Below, piece by piece: positions 16,970 through 31,600 of a stretch of DNA of 64,000 nt. The notes under the pieces were generated by a model. The model did not search any database. It was not told the DNA's origin and saw only the letters and a list, made by a program, of their open reading frames with translations. Source of the stretch: Lithodes maja (taxonomy: Eukaryota > Arthropoda > Malacostraca > Decapoda > Lithodidae). Position 1 is the stretch's first letter. Every line of letters begins with the position of its first letter. Both the position numbers and the translations under genes were made by a program. The stretch covers positions 45,405 through 109,404 of the forward strand of contig JBAKBP010006531.1 of NCBI GenBank assembly GCA_037953745.1. The letters run 5' to 3'.

Positions 16970-17760
16970 TGTCTATCTACATTAGACGTAGTAGACACAC
17001 AATGGAGCTCAAATTCCCCTAAAAAATAGGTTAGTTAATAATTAATGTACAATCTCAGAAAAAACATAAAATTCTCTCTAAAAAATATTTTCTGAGATTG
17101 GACACTAAAGTGAATTATTGGTCTTGTATGGTGGAGACACGAAGCGGGGTTTAGAGCCTCTATAACTGGGCTATCTACACGAGACGTAGACATATAATAG
17201 AGCTAAAATCACCCTAAAAACTAGGCTAGTTAACATTGAATTAACCAAAATAATATTCTCTCTAAAAATATTTTCTGAGATTGGACACTAAAGTGAATTA
17301 ATGGTCTTGTATGGTGGAGACAAGAAGCGGGATTTAGAGCCTCTATAACTGGGCTATCTACATGAGACGTAGACATATAATAGAGCTAAAATCACCCTAA
17401 AACCTAGGCTAGTTATCATTGAATTGACCAAAATAATATTCTCTCTAAAAAATATTTTCTGAGATTGGACACTAAAGTGAATTATTGATCTTGTATGGTG
17501 GAGACACGAAGCGGGGTTTAGAGCCTCTATAACTGGGCTATCTACACGAGACGTAGACATATAATAGAGCTAAAATCACCCTAAAAACTAGGCTAGTTAA
17601 CATTGAATTTACCAAAATAATATTCTATCTAAAAATATTTTCTAACTGGGCTATCTACACGAGACGTAGACATATAATAGAGCTAAAATCACCCTACAAA
17701 CTAGGCTAGTTAACATTGAATTGACAACATAATATTCTCTCTAAAAATATTTTCTAACTG
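16970..17760 (+). repeat. Satellite left edge, divergent and shortened monomers
   Basis: The outermost monomers are the most diverged. The first (from about 16,970) has several insertions, such as agacgtagtagac. Two consecutive short units (tctaactggg at 17,641 and 17,753, period 112 bp) lack the segment from gagattggacac to gcctctat. Divergence at the array edge is what unequal exchange predicts. Confidence 0.9.
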
Positions 17761-20700
17761 GGCTATCTACATGAGACGTAGACATATAATAGAGCTAAAA
17801 TCAGCCTAATAACTAGGCTAGTTAACATTGAATTGACCAAAATAAGATTCTCTCTAAAAATATTTTCTGAGATTGGACACTAAAGTGAATTATTGGTCTT
17901 GTATAGGGGAGACACGAAGCGAGGTTTAGAGCCTCTATAACTGGGTTATCTTAATACATGAGACGTAGACATATAATAGAGCTAAAATCAGCCTAATAAC
18001 TAGGCTAGTTAACATTGAATTGACCAAAATAAGATTCTCTCTAAAAATATTTTCTGAGATTGGACACTAAAGTGAATTATTGGTCTTGTATAGGGGAGAC
18101 ATGAAGCGAGGTTTAGAGCCTCTATAACTGGGTTATCTTAATACATGAGACGTAGACATATAATAGAGCTAAAATCAGCCTAATAACTAGGCTAGTTAAC
18201 ATTGAATTGACCAAAATAAGATTCTCTCTAAAAATATTTTCTGAGATTGGACACTAAAGTGAATTATTGGTCTTGTATAGGGGAGACATGAAGCGAGGTT
18301 TAGAGCCTCTATAACTGGGTTATCTTAATACACGAGACGTAGACATATAATAGAGCTAAAATCAGCCTAATAACTAGGCTAGTTAACATTGAATTGACCA
18401 AAATAAGATTCTCTCTAAAAAATATTTTCTGAGATTGGACACTAAAGTGAATTAATGGTCTTGTATAGGGGAGACATGAAACTCCATTTAGAGCCCCTAT
18501 TACTGGGTTATCTTAATACACGAGACGTAGACAAATAATAGAGCTAAAATCAGCCTAATAACAAGGCTAGTTAACATTGAATTGACCAAAATAAGATTTT
18601 CTCTAAAACTATTTTCTGAGATTGGACACTAAAGTGAATTAATGGTCTTGTATAGGGGAGACACGAAACGCGATTTAGAGCCCCTATAACTGGGCTATCT
18701 TAATACATGAGACGTAGACCTATAATAGAGCTAAAATCACCCTAAAAACTAGGCTAGTTAACATTGAATTGACCAAAATAAGATTCTCTCTAAAAATATT
18801 TTCTGAGATTGGACACTAAAGTGAATTAATGGTCTTGTGTAGGGGAGACACGAAACCCCATTTAGAGCCCCTATAACTGGGCTATCTTAATACATGAGAC
18901 GTAGACATATAATAGAGCTAAAATCACCCTAAAAACTAGGCTAGTTAACATTGAATTGACCAAAATAAGATTTTCTCTAAAAATATTTTCTGAGATTGGA
19001 CACTAAAGTGAATTAATGGTCTTGTGTAGGGGAGACATGAAGCGAGGTTTAGAGCCTCTATAACTGGGTTATCTTAATACATGAGACGTAGACAAATAAT
19101 AGAGCTAAAATCAGCCTAAAAACTAGGCTAGTTAACATTGAATTGACAAAATAAGATTTTCTCTAAAAATATTTTCTGAGATTGGACACTAAAGTGAATT
19201 AATGGTCTTGTATAGGGGAGACACGAAACCCCATTTAGAGCCCCTATAACTGGGCTATCTTAATACATGAGACGTAGACAAATAATAGAGCTAAAATCAG
19301 CCTAAAAACTAGGCTAGTTAACATTGAATTGACCAAAATAAGATTCTCTCTAAAAATATTTTCTGAGATTGGACACTAAAGTGAATTAATGGTCTTGTAT
19401 AGGGGAGACACGAAACCCCATTTAGAGCCCCTATAACTGGGCTATCTTAATACATGAGACGTAGACATATAATAGAGCTAAAATCAGCCTAAAAACTAGG
19501 CTAGTTAACATTGAATTGACCAAAATAAGATTCTCTCTAAAAATATTTTCTGAGATTGGACACTAAAGTGAATTAATGGTCTTGTATAGGGAGACACGAA
19601 ACGCAATTTAGAGTCCCTATAACTGGGCTATCTTAATACATGAGACGTAGACATATAATAGAGCTAAAATCAGCCTAATAGCTAGACTAGTTAACATTGA
19701 ATTGACCAAAATAAGATTATCTCTAAAAATATTTTCTGAGATTGGACACTAAAGTGAATTAATGGTCTTGTATAGGGGAGACACGAATTTAGAGCCCCTA
19801 TAACTGGGCTATCTTAATACATGAGACGTAGACATATAATAGAGCTAAAATCAGCCTAATAACTAGGCTAGTTAACATTGAATTGACCAAAATAAGATTA
19901 TCTCTAAAAATATTTTCTGAGATTGGACACTAAAGTGAATTAATGGTCTTGTATAGGGGAGACACGAATTTAGAGCCCCTATAACTGGGCTATCTTAATA
20001 CATGAGACGTAGACATATAATAGAGCTAAAATTAGCCTAATAACAAGGCTAGTTAACATTGAATTGACCAAAATAAGATTATCTCTAAAAATATTTTCTG
20101 AGATTGGACACTAAAGTGAATTAATGGTCTTGTATAGGGGAGACATGAATTTAGAGCCCCTATAACTGGGCTATCTTAATACATGAGACGTAGACATATA
20201 ATAGAGCTAAAATCAGCCTAATAACAAGGCTAGTTAACATTGAATTGACCAAAATAAGATTCTCTCTAAAACTATTTTCTGAGATTGGACACTAAAGTGA
20301 ATTAATGGTCTTGTATAGTGGAGACACGAAACGCGATTTAGAGCCCCTATAACTGGGCTATCTTAATACATGAGACGTAGACATATAATAGAACTAAAAT
20401 CAGCCTAATAACAAGGCTAGTTAACATTGAATTGACCAAAATAAGATTCTCTCTAAAACTATTTTCTGAGATTGGACACTAAAGTGAATTAATGGTCTTG
20501 TATAGTGGAGACACGAAACGCGATTTAGAGCCCCTATAACTGGGCTATCTTAATACATGAGACGTAGACATATAATAGAACTAAAATCACCCTAAAAACT
20601 AGGCTAGTTAACATTGAATTGACCAAAATAAGATTCTCTCTAAAAATATTTTCTGAGATTGGACACTAAAGTGAATTAATGGTCTTGTATAGGGGAGATA

Positions 20701-21240
20701 AGAAACGCGATTTAGAGCCGCTATAACAGGGTTATCTTAATACACGAGACGTAGACATATAATAGAGCTAAAATCACCCTAATAACTAGGCTAGTTAACA
20801 TTGAATTGACAAAATAATATTTTCTCTAAAAATATTTTCTGAGATTGGACACTAAAGTGAATTAATGGTCTTGTATAGGGGAGACACGAAAAGCGATTTA
20901 GAGCCCCTATAACTGGGCTATCTTAATACATGAGACGTAGACATATAATAGAACTAAAATCACCCTAAAAACTAGGCTAGTTAACATTGAATTGACCAAA
21001 ATAAGATTCTCTCTAAAAATATTTTCTGAGATAGGACACTAAAGTGAATTAATGGTCTTGTATAGGGGAGATAAGAAACGCGATTTAGAGCCGCTATAAC
21101 TGGGTTATCTTAATACACGAGACGTAGACATATAATAGAGCTAAAATCACCCTAATAACTAGGCTAGTTAACATTGAATTGACAAAATAATATTTTCTCA
21201 AAAACTATTTTCTGAGATTGGACACTAAAGTGAATTAATG
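17761..21240 (+). repeat. Satellite zone 1, about 187-bp monomers
   Basis: Monomers carry gagacgtagac, ggctagttaac and tataggggagac. The marker aggggagaca at 18,841 and 19,028 gives 187 bp. Three neighbouring units (about 19,790, 19,972 and 20,149) share the same small deletion that gives cgaatttagagcc, so they amplified together. Confidence 0.95.
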
Positions 21241-24200
21241 GTCTTGTGTAGGGGAGACATAAAACGGGATTTAGAGCCGCTATAACTGGGCTATCTACAC
21301 GAGAGGTAGACATATAATAGAGCTAAAATCACCCTAAAAACTAGGCTAATTAACATTGAATTGACAAAATAATATTTTCTCAAAAACTATTTTCTGAGAT
21401 TGGACACTAAAGTGAATTGGTCTTGTATGGTGGAGACATAAAACGGGATTTAGAGCCTTTATAACTGGGCTATCTACACGAGAGGTAGACATATAATAGA
21501 GCTAAAATCACCCTAAAAACTAGGCTAATTAACATTGAATTGACAAAATAATATTTTCTCAAAAACTATTTTCTGAGATTGGACACTAAAGTGAATTGGT
21601 CTTGTATGGTGGAGACATAAAAACGGGATTTAGAGCCCCTATAACTGGGCTATCTTAATACATGAGAGGTAGACATATAATAGAGCTAAAATCACCCTAA
21701 AAACTAGGCTAATTAACATTGAATTGACAAAATAATATTTTCTCAAAAACTATTTTCTGAGATTGGACACTAAAGTGAATTGGTCTTGTATGGTGGAGAC
21801 ATAAAAATGGGATTTAGAGCCTCTATAACTGGGCTATCTTAATACATGAGAGGTAGACATATAATAGAGCTAAAATCACCCTAAAAACTAGGCTAATTAA
21901 CATTGAATTGACAAAATAATATTTTCTCAAAAACTATTTTCTGAGATTGGACACTAAAGTGAATTGGTCTTGTATGGTGGAGACATAAAACGGGATTTAG
22001 AACCTCTATAACTGGGCTATCTTAATACATGAGAGGTAGACATATAATAGAGCTAAAACCACCCTAAAACTAGTCTAATTAACATTGAATTGACAAAATA
22101 ATATTTTCTCAAAAACTATTTTCTGAGATTGGACACTAAAGTGAATTGGTCTTGTATGGTGGAGACATAAAAACGGGATTTAGAGCCTCTATAACTGGGC
22201 TATCTTAATACATGAAAGGTAGACATATAATAGAGCTAAAATCACCCTAAAAACTAAGATAATATAATATTTTCTCAAAAACTATTTTCTGAGATTGGAC
22301 ACTAAAGTGAATTGGTCTTGTATGGTGGAGACATAAAACGGGATTTAGAGCCCCTATAACTGGGCTATCTTAATACATGAGAGGTAGACATATAATAGAG
22401 CTAAAATCACCCTAAAAACTAGGCTAATTAACATTGAATTGACAAAATAATAATTTCTCAAAAACTATTTTCTGAGATTGGACACTAAAGTGAATTGGTC
22501 TTGTATGGTGGAGACATAAAACGGGATTTAGAGCCCCTATAACTGGGCTATCTTAATACATGAGAGGTAGACATATAATAGAGCTAAAATCACCCTAAAA
22601 ACTAGGCTAATTAACATTGAATTGACAAAATAATATTTTCTCAAAAACTATTTTCTGAGATTGGACACTAAAGTGAATTGGTCTTGTATGGTGGAGACAT
22701 AAAAACGGGATTTAGAGCCCCTATAACTGGGCTATCTTAATACATGAGAGGTAGACATATAATAGAGCTAAAATCACCCTAAAAACTAGTCTAATTAACA
22801 TTGAATTGACAAAATAATATTTTCTCAAAAACTATTTTCTGAGATTGGACACTAAAGTGAATTGGTCTTGTATGGTGGAGACATAAAAACGGGATTTAGA
22901 GCCTCTATAACTGGGCTATCTACACGAGAGGTAGACATATAATAGAGCTAAAATCACCCTAAAAACTAGGCTAATTAACATTGAATTGACAAAATAATAT
23001 TTTCTCAAAAACTATTTTCTGAGATTGGACACTAAAGTGAATTGGTCTTGTATGGTGGAGACATAAAAACGGGATTTAGAGCCCCTATAACTGGGCTATC
23101 TTAATACATGAGAGGTAGACATATAATAGAGCTAAAATCACCCTAAAAACTAGGCTAATTAATATTTTCTCAAAAACTATTTTCTGAGATTGGACACTAA
23201 AGTGAATTGGTCTTGTATGGTGGAGACACAAAACGGGATTTAGAGCCTCTATAACTGGGCTATCTACATACACGAGAGGTAGACATATAATAGAGCTAAA
23301 ATCACCCTAAAAACTAGGCTAATTAACATTGAATTGACAAAATAATATTTCTCAAAAACTATTTTCTGAGATTGGACACTAAAGTGAATTGGTCTTGTAT
23401 GGTGGAGACATAAAAATGGGATTTAGAGCCCCAATAACTGGGCTATCTTAATACATGAGAGGTAGACATATAATAGAGCTAAAATCACCCTAAAAACTAG
23501 TCTAATTAACATTGAATTGACAAAATAATATTTTCTCAAAAACTATTTTCTGAGATTGGACACTAAAGTGAATTGGTCTTGTATGGTGGAGACATAAAAA
23601 CGGGATTTAGAGCCTCTATAACTGGGCTATCTTAATACACGAGAGGTAGACATATAATAGAGCTAAATCACCCTAAAAACTAGTCTAATTAACATTGAAT
23701 TGACAAAATAATATTTTCTCAAAAACTATTTTCTGAGATTGGACACTAAAGTGAATTGGTCTTGTATGGTGGAGACATAAAAACGGGATTTAGAGCCTCT
23801 ATAACTGGGCTATCTTAATACATGAGAGGTAGACATATAATAGAGCTAAAATCACCCTAAAAACTAGTCTAATTAACATTGAATTGACAAAATAACATAA
23901 AAGGGATTTAGAGCCTCTATAACTGGGCTATCTACACGAGAGGTAGACATATAATAGAGCTAAAATCACCCTAAAAACTAGGCTAATTAACATTGAATTG
24001 ACAAAATAATATTTTCTCAAAAACTATTTTCTGAGATTGGACACTAAAGTGAATGGTCTTGTATGGTGGAGACATAAAAACGGATTTAGAGCCCCTATAA
24101 CTGGGCTATCTTAATACATGAGAGGTAGACATATAATAGAGCTAAAATCACCCTAAAACTAGGCTAATTAATATTTTCTCAAAAACTATTTTCTGAGATT

Positions 24201-27200
24201 GGACACTAAAGTGAATTGGTCTTGTATGGTGGAGACACAAAACGGGATTTAGAGCCTCTATAACTGGGCTATCTACATACACGAGAGGTAGACATATAAT
24301 AGAGCTAAAATCACCCTAAAAACTAGGCTAATTAACATTGAATTGACAAAATAATATTTTCTCAAAAACTATTTTCTGAGATTGGACACTAAAGTGAATT
24401 GGTCTTGTATGGTGGAGACATAAAAATGGGATTTAGAGCCCCTATAACTGGGCTATCTTAATACATGAGAGGTAGACATATAATAGAGCTAAAATCACCC
24501 TAAAAACTAGTCTAATTAACATTGAATTGACAAAATAATATTTTCTCAAAAACTATTTTCTGAGATTGGACACTAAAGTGAATTGGTCTTGTATGGTGGA
24601 GACATAAAAACGGGATTTAGAGCCTCTATAACTGGGCTATCTTAATACACGAGAGGTAGACATATAATAGAGCTAAAATCACCCTAAAACTAGTCTAATT
24701 AACATTGAATTGACAAAATAATATTTTCTCAAAAACTATTTTCTGAGATTGGACACTAAAGTGAATTGGTCTTGTATGGTGGAGACATAAAAACGGGATT
24801 TAGAGCCTCTATAACTGGGCTATCTTAATACATGAGAGGTAGACATATAATAGAGCTAAAATCACCCTAAAAACTAGTCTAATTAACATTGAATTGACAA
24901 AATAATATTTTCTCAAAAACTATTTTCTGAGATTGGACACTAAAGTGAATTGGTCTTGTATGGTGGAGACATAAAAACGGGATTTAGAACCTCTATAACT
25001 GGGCTATCTTAATAAACGAGAGGTAGACACATAATAGAGCTAAAATCACCCTAAAAACTAGTCTAATTAACATTGAATTGACAAAATAATATTTTCTCAA
25101 AAACTATTTTCTGAGATTGGACACTAAAGTGAATTGGTCTTGTATGGTGGAGACATAAAAACGGGATTTAGAGCCTCTATAACTGGGCTATCTACATGAG
25201 AGGTAGACATATAATAGAGCTAAAATCACCCTAAAACTAGGCTAATTAACATTGAATTGACAAAATAATATTTTCTTTAAAACTATTTTCTGAGATTGGA
25301 CACTAAAGTGAATTGGTCTTGTATGGTGGAGACATAAAAACGGGATTTAGAGCCTCTATAACTGGGCTATCTACACGAGAGGTAGACATATAATAGAGCT
25401 AAAATCACCCTAAAACTAGGCTAATTAACATTGAATTGACAAAATAATATTTTCTCAAAAACTATTTTCTGAGATTGGACACTAAAGTGAATTGGTCTTG
25501 TATGGTGGAGACATAAAAACGGGATTTAGAGCCTCTATAACTGGGCTATCTACACGAGAGGTAGACATATAATAGAGCTAAAATCACCCTAAAAACTAGG
25601 CTAATTAACATTGAATTGACAAAATAATATAATGGGATTTAGAGCCTTTATAACTGGGCTATCTACACGAGAGAGGTAGACATATAATAGAGCTAAAATC
25701 ACCCTAAAACTAGGCTAATTAACATTGAATTGACAAAATAATATTTTCTCAAAAACTATTTTCTGAGATTGGACACTAAAGTGAATTGGTCTTGTATGGT
25801 GGAGACATAAAAACGGGATTTAGAGCCTCTATAACTGGGCTATCTTAATACATGAGAGGTAGACATATAATAGAGCTAAAATCACCCTAAAAACTAGGCT
25901 AATTAACATTGAATTGACAAAATAATATTTTCTCAAAAACTATTTTCTGAGATTGGACACTAAAGTGAATTGGTCTTGTATGATGGAGACATAAAAACGG
26001 GATTTAGAGCCTCTATAACTGGGCTATCTTAATACATGAGAGGTAGACACATAATAGAGCTAAAATCACCCTAAAAACTAAGATAATTAACATTGAATTG
26101 ACAAAATAATATTTTCTCAAAAACTATTTTCTGAGATTGGACACTAAAGTGAATTGGTCTTGTATGGTGGAGACATAAAACGGGATTTAGAGCCTCTATA
26201 ACTGGGCTATCTACATACATGAGAGGTAGACATATAATAGAGCTAAAATCACCCTAAAAACTAGGCTAATTAACATTGAATTGACAAAATAATATTTTCT
26301 CAAAAAACTATTTTCTGAGATTGGACACTAAAGTGAATTGGTCTTGTATGGTGGAGACATAAAAACGGGATTTAGAGCCCTCTATAACTGGGCTATCTTA
26401 ATACAAGAGAGGTAGACATATAATAGAGCTAAAATCACCCTAAAAACTAGGCTAATTAACATTGAATTGACAAAATAATATTTTCTCAAAAACTATTTTC
26501 TGAGATTGGACACTAAAGTGAATTGGTCTTGTATGGTGGAGACATAAAAACGGGATTTAGAGCCTCTATAACTGGGCTATCTTAATACAAGAGAGGTAGA
26601 CATATAATAGAGCTAAAATCACCCTAAAAACTAGGCTAATTAACATTGAATTGACAAAATAATAATTTCTCAAAAACTATTTTCTGAGATTGGACACTAA
26701 AGTGAATTGGTCTTGTATGGTGGAGACACAAACGGGATTTAGAGCCTCTATAACTGGGCTATCTTAATACATGAGAGGTAGACATATAATAGAGCTAAAA
26801 TCACCCTAAAAACTAGGCTAATTAACATTGAATTGACAAAATAATATTTTCTCAAAAACTATTTTCTGAGATTGGACACTAAAGTGAATTGGTCTTGTAT
26901 GGTGGAGACATAAAAACGGGATTTAGAGCCTCTATAACTGGGCTATCTTAATACACGAGAGGTAGACATATAATAGAGCTAAAATCACCCTAAAAACTAG
27001 GCTAATTAACATTGAATTGACAAAATAATATTTTCTCAAAAACTATTTTCTGAGATTGGACACTAAAGTGAATTGGTCTTGTATGGTGGAGACATAAAAA
27101 CGGGATTTAGAGCCTCTATAACTGGGCTATCTTAATACATGAGAGGTAGACATATAATAGAGCTAAAATCACCCTAAAAACTAGGCTAATTAACATTGAA

Positions 27201-28690
27201 TTGACAAAATAATATTTTCTCAAAAACTATTTTCTGAGATTGGACACTAAAGTGAATTGGTCTTGTATGGTGGAGACATAAAACGGGATTTAGAGCCTCT
27301 ATAACTGGGCTATTTTAATACACGAGAGGTAGACATATAATACAGCTAAAATCACCCTAAAAACTAAGATAATTAACATTGAATTGACAAAATAATAATT
27401 TCTCAAAAACTATTTTCTGAGATTGGACACTAAAGTGAATTGGTCTTGTATGGTGGAGACACAAAACGGGATTTAGAGCCTCTATAACTGGGCTATCTAC
27501 ACGAGAGGTAGACATATAATAGAGCTAAAATCACCCTAAAAACTAAGATAATTAACATTGAATTGAAAAAATAATAATTTCTCAAAAACTATTTTCTGAG
27601 ATTGGACACTAAAGTGAATTGGTCTTGTATGGTGGAGACATAAAACGGGATTTAGAGCCTCTATAACTGGGCTATCTTAATACATGAGAGGTAGACATAT
27701 AATAGAGCTAAAATCACCCTAAAAACTAGGCTAATTAACATTGAATTGACAAAATAATATTTTCTCAAAAACTATTTTCTGAGATTGGACACTAAAGTGA
27801 ATTGGTCTTGTATGGTGGAGACATAAAACGGGATTTAGAGCCTCTATAACTGGGCTATCTTAATACATGAGAGGTAGACATATAATAGAGCTAAAATCAC
27901 CCTAAAAACTAGGCTAATTAACATTGAATTGACAAAATAATATTTTCTCAAAAACTATTTTCTGAGATTGGACACTAAAGTGAATTGGTCTTGTATGGTT
28001 GAGACATAAAACGGGATTTAGAGCCTCTATAACTGGGCTATCTTAATACATGAGAGGTAGACATATAATAGAGCTAAAATCACCCTAAAAACTAGGCTAA
28101 TTAACATTGAATTGACAAAATAATATTTTCTCAAAAACTATTTTCTGAGATTGGACACTAAAGTGAATTGGTCTTGTATGGTGGAGACATAAAACGGGAT
28201 TTAGAGCCTCTATAACTGGGCTATCTTAATACATGAGAGGTAGACATATAATACAGCTAAAATCACCCTAAAAACTAAGATAATTAACATTGAATTGACA
28301 AAATAATAATTTCTCAAAAACTATTTTCTGAGATTGGACACTAAAGTGAATTGGTCTTGTATGGTGGAGACATAAAACGGGATTTAGAGCCTCTATAACT
28401 GGGCTATCTACACGAGAGGTAGACATATAATACAGCTAAAATCACCCTAAAAACTAAGATAATTAACATTGAATTGACAAAATAATAATTTCTCAAAAAC
28501 TATTTTCTGAGATTGGACACTAAAGTGAATTGGTCTTGTATGGTGGAGACATAAAACGGGATTTAGAGCCTCTATAACTGGGCTATCTTAATACATGAGA
28601 GGTAGACATATAATAGAGCTAAAATCACACTAAAAACTAGGCTAATTAACATTGAATTGACAAAATAATATAAACGGGATTTAGAGCCTC
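21241..28690 (+). repeat. Satellite zone 2, about 183-bp monomers
   Basis: From about 21,300 the markers change to gagaggtagac, ggctaattaac, tatggtggagac and tctcaaaaactatt. Most units have the longer cttaatacatgag form, while others have ctacacgag, 4 bp shorter. A truncated unit occurs at about 25,630 (ataatataatggg) and another at about 23,895. Confidence 0.95.
23155..25030 (+). repeat. About 1,009-bp higher-order duplication, left arm
   Basis: A block with unusual markers occurs twice at a fixed offset: ctaattaatattttc (a 20-bp deletion) at 23,155 and 24,164; tatctacatacacgag at 23,261 and 24,270; taaaaatggg at 23,411 and 24,421. The offset is 1,009-1,010 bp, so five to six monomers were duplicated as one unit. 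Confidence 0.8.
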
Positions 28691-31600
28691 TATAACTGGG
28701 CTATCTACACGAGAGGTAGACATATAATACAGCTAAAATCACCCTAAAAACTAAGATAATTAACATTGAATTGACAAAATAATAATTTCTCAAAAACTAT
28801 TTTCTGAGATTGGACACTAAAGTGATTTGGTCTTGTATGGTGGAGACACAAAACGGGATTTAGAGCCTCTATAACTGGGCTATCTACACGAGAGGTAGAC
28901 AATAATACAGCTAAAATCACCCTAAAAACTAAGATATTTAACATTGAATTGACAAAATAATAATTTCTCAAAAACTATTTTCTGAGATTGGACACTAAGT
29001 GATTTGGACTTGTATGGTGGAGACACAAAACGGGATTTAGAGCCTCTATAACTGGGCTATCTACACGAGAGGTAGACATATAATACAGCTAAAATCACCC
29101 TAAAAACTAAGATAATTAACATTGAATTGACAAAATAATAATTTCTCAAAAACTATTTTCTGAGATTGGACACTAAAGTGATTTGGTCTTGTATGGTGGA
29201 GACACAAAACGGGATTTTAGAGCCTCTATAACTGGCTATCTACACGAGAGGTAGACATATAATACAGCTAAAATCACCCTAAAAACTAAGATAATTAACA
29301 TTGAATTGACAAAATAATAATTTCTCAAAAACTATTTTCTGAGATTGGACACTAAAGTGATTTGGACTTGTATGGTGGAGACACAAAACGGGATTTAGAG
29401 CCTCTATAACTGGGCTATCTACACGAGAGGTAGACATAATTATAATACAGCTAAAATCACCCTAAAAACTAAGATAATTAACATTGAATTGACAAAATAT
29501 TAATTTCTCAAAACTATTTTCTGAGATTGGACACTAAAGTGATTTGGTCTTGTATGGTGGAGACACAAAACGGGATTTAGAGCCTCTATAACTGGGCTAT
29601 CTACACGAGAGGTAGACATATAATACAGCTAAAATCACCCTAAAAACTAAGATAATTAACATTGAATTGACAAAATAATAATTTCTCAAAAACTATTTTC
29701 TGAGATTGGACACTAAAGTGATTTGGTCTTGTATGGTGGAGACACAAAACGGGATTTAGAGCCTCTATAACTGGGCTATCTACACGAGAGGTAGACATAT
29801 AATACAGCTAAAATCACCCTAAAAACTAAGATAATTAACATTGAATTGACAAAATAATAATTTCTCAAAAACTATTTTCTGAGATTGGACACTAAAGTGA
29901 TTTGGTCTTGTATGGTGGAGACACAAAACGGGATTTAGAGCCTCTATAACTGGGCTATCTACACGAGAGGTAGACATATAATACAGCTAAAATCACCCTA
30001 AAAACTAAGATAATTAACATTGAATTGACAAAATAATAATTTCTCAAAAACTATTTTCTGAGATTGGACACTAAAGTGATTTGGTCTTGTATGGTGGAGA
30101 CACAAAACGGGATTTAGAGCCTCTATAACTGGCTATCTACACGAGAGGTAGACATATAATACAGCTAAAATCTCCCTAAAAACTAGATATGAACATTGAA
30201 TTTGACAAAATATAATTTCTCAAAAACTATTTTCTGAGATTGGACACTATTGTGATTTGGTCCTTGTATGGTGGAGACACAAAACGGATTTAGAGCCTCT
30301 ATAACTGGGCTATCTACACGAGAGGTAGACATATAATACAGCTAAATCACCCTTAAAACTAAGATAATTAACATTGAATTGACAAAATAATAATTTCTCA
30401 AAAACTATTTTCTGAGATTGGACACTAAAGTGATTTGGTCTTGTATGGTGGAGACACAAAACGGGATTTAGAGCCTCTATAACTGGGCTATCTACACGAG
30501 AGGTAGACATATAATACAGCTCAGCTAAAATCACCCTAAAAACTAAGATAATTAACATTGAATTGACAAAATAATAATTTCTCAAAAACTATTTTCTGAG
30601 ATTGGACACTAAAGTGATTTGGTCTTGTATGGTGGAGACACAAAACGGGATTTAGAGCCTCTATAACTGGGCTATCTACACGAGAGGTAGACATATAATA
30701 CAGCTAAAATCACCCTAAAAACTAAGATAATTAACATTGAATTGACAAAATAATAATTTCTCAAAAACTATTTTCTGAGATTGGACACTAAAGTGATTTG
30801 GTCTTGTATGGTGGAGACACAAAACGGGATTTAGAGCCTCTATAACTGGGCTATCTACACGAGAGGTAGACATATAATACAGCTAAAATCACCCTAAAAA
30901 CTAAGATAATTAACATTGAATTGACAAAATAATAATTTCTCAAAAACTATTTTCTGAGATTGGACACTAAAGTGATTTGGTCTTGTATGGTGGAGACACA
31001 AAACGGGATTTAGAGCCTCTATAACTGGGCTATCTACACGAGAGGTAGACATATAATACAGCTAAAATCACCCTAAAAACTAAGATAATTAACATTGAAT
31101 TGACAAAATAATAATTTCTCAAAAACTATTTTCTGAGATTGGACACTAAAGTGATTTGGTCTTGTATGGTGGAGACACAAAACGGGATTTAGAGCCTCTA
31201 TAACTGGGCTATCTACACGAGAGGTAGACATATAATACAGCTAAAATCACCCTAAAAACTAAGATAATTAACATTGAATTGACAAAATAATAATTTCTCA
31301 AAAACTATTTTCTGAGATTGGACACTAAAGTGATTTGGTCTTGTATGGTGGAGACACAAAACGGGATTTAGAGCCTCTATAACTGGGCTATCTACACGAG
31401 AGGTAGACATATAATACAGCTAAAATCACCCTAAAAACTAAGATAATTAACATTGATTCTCAAAAACTATTTTCTGAGATTGGACACTAAAGTGATTTGG
31501 TCTTGTATGGTGGAGACATAAAACGGGATTTAGAGCCTCTATAACTGGGCTATCTTAATACATGAGAGGTAGACATATAATAGAGCTAAAATCACACTAA

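Noticed and set aside
16970..17040. Telomere or rDNA junction at the satellite edge
   Set aside because: No TTAGG/TTAGGG-type repeats or rRNA sequence were seen; the boundary is simply degenerate satellite.
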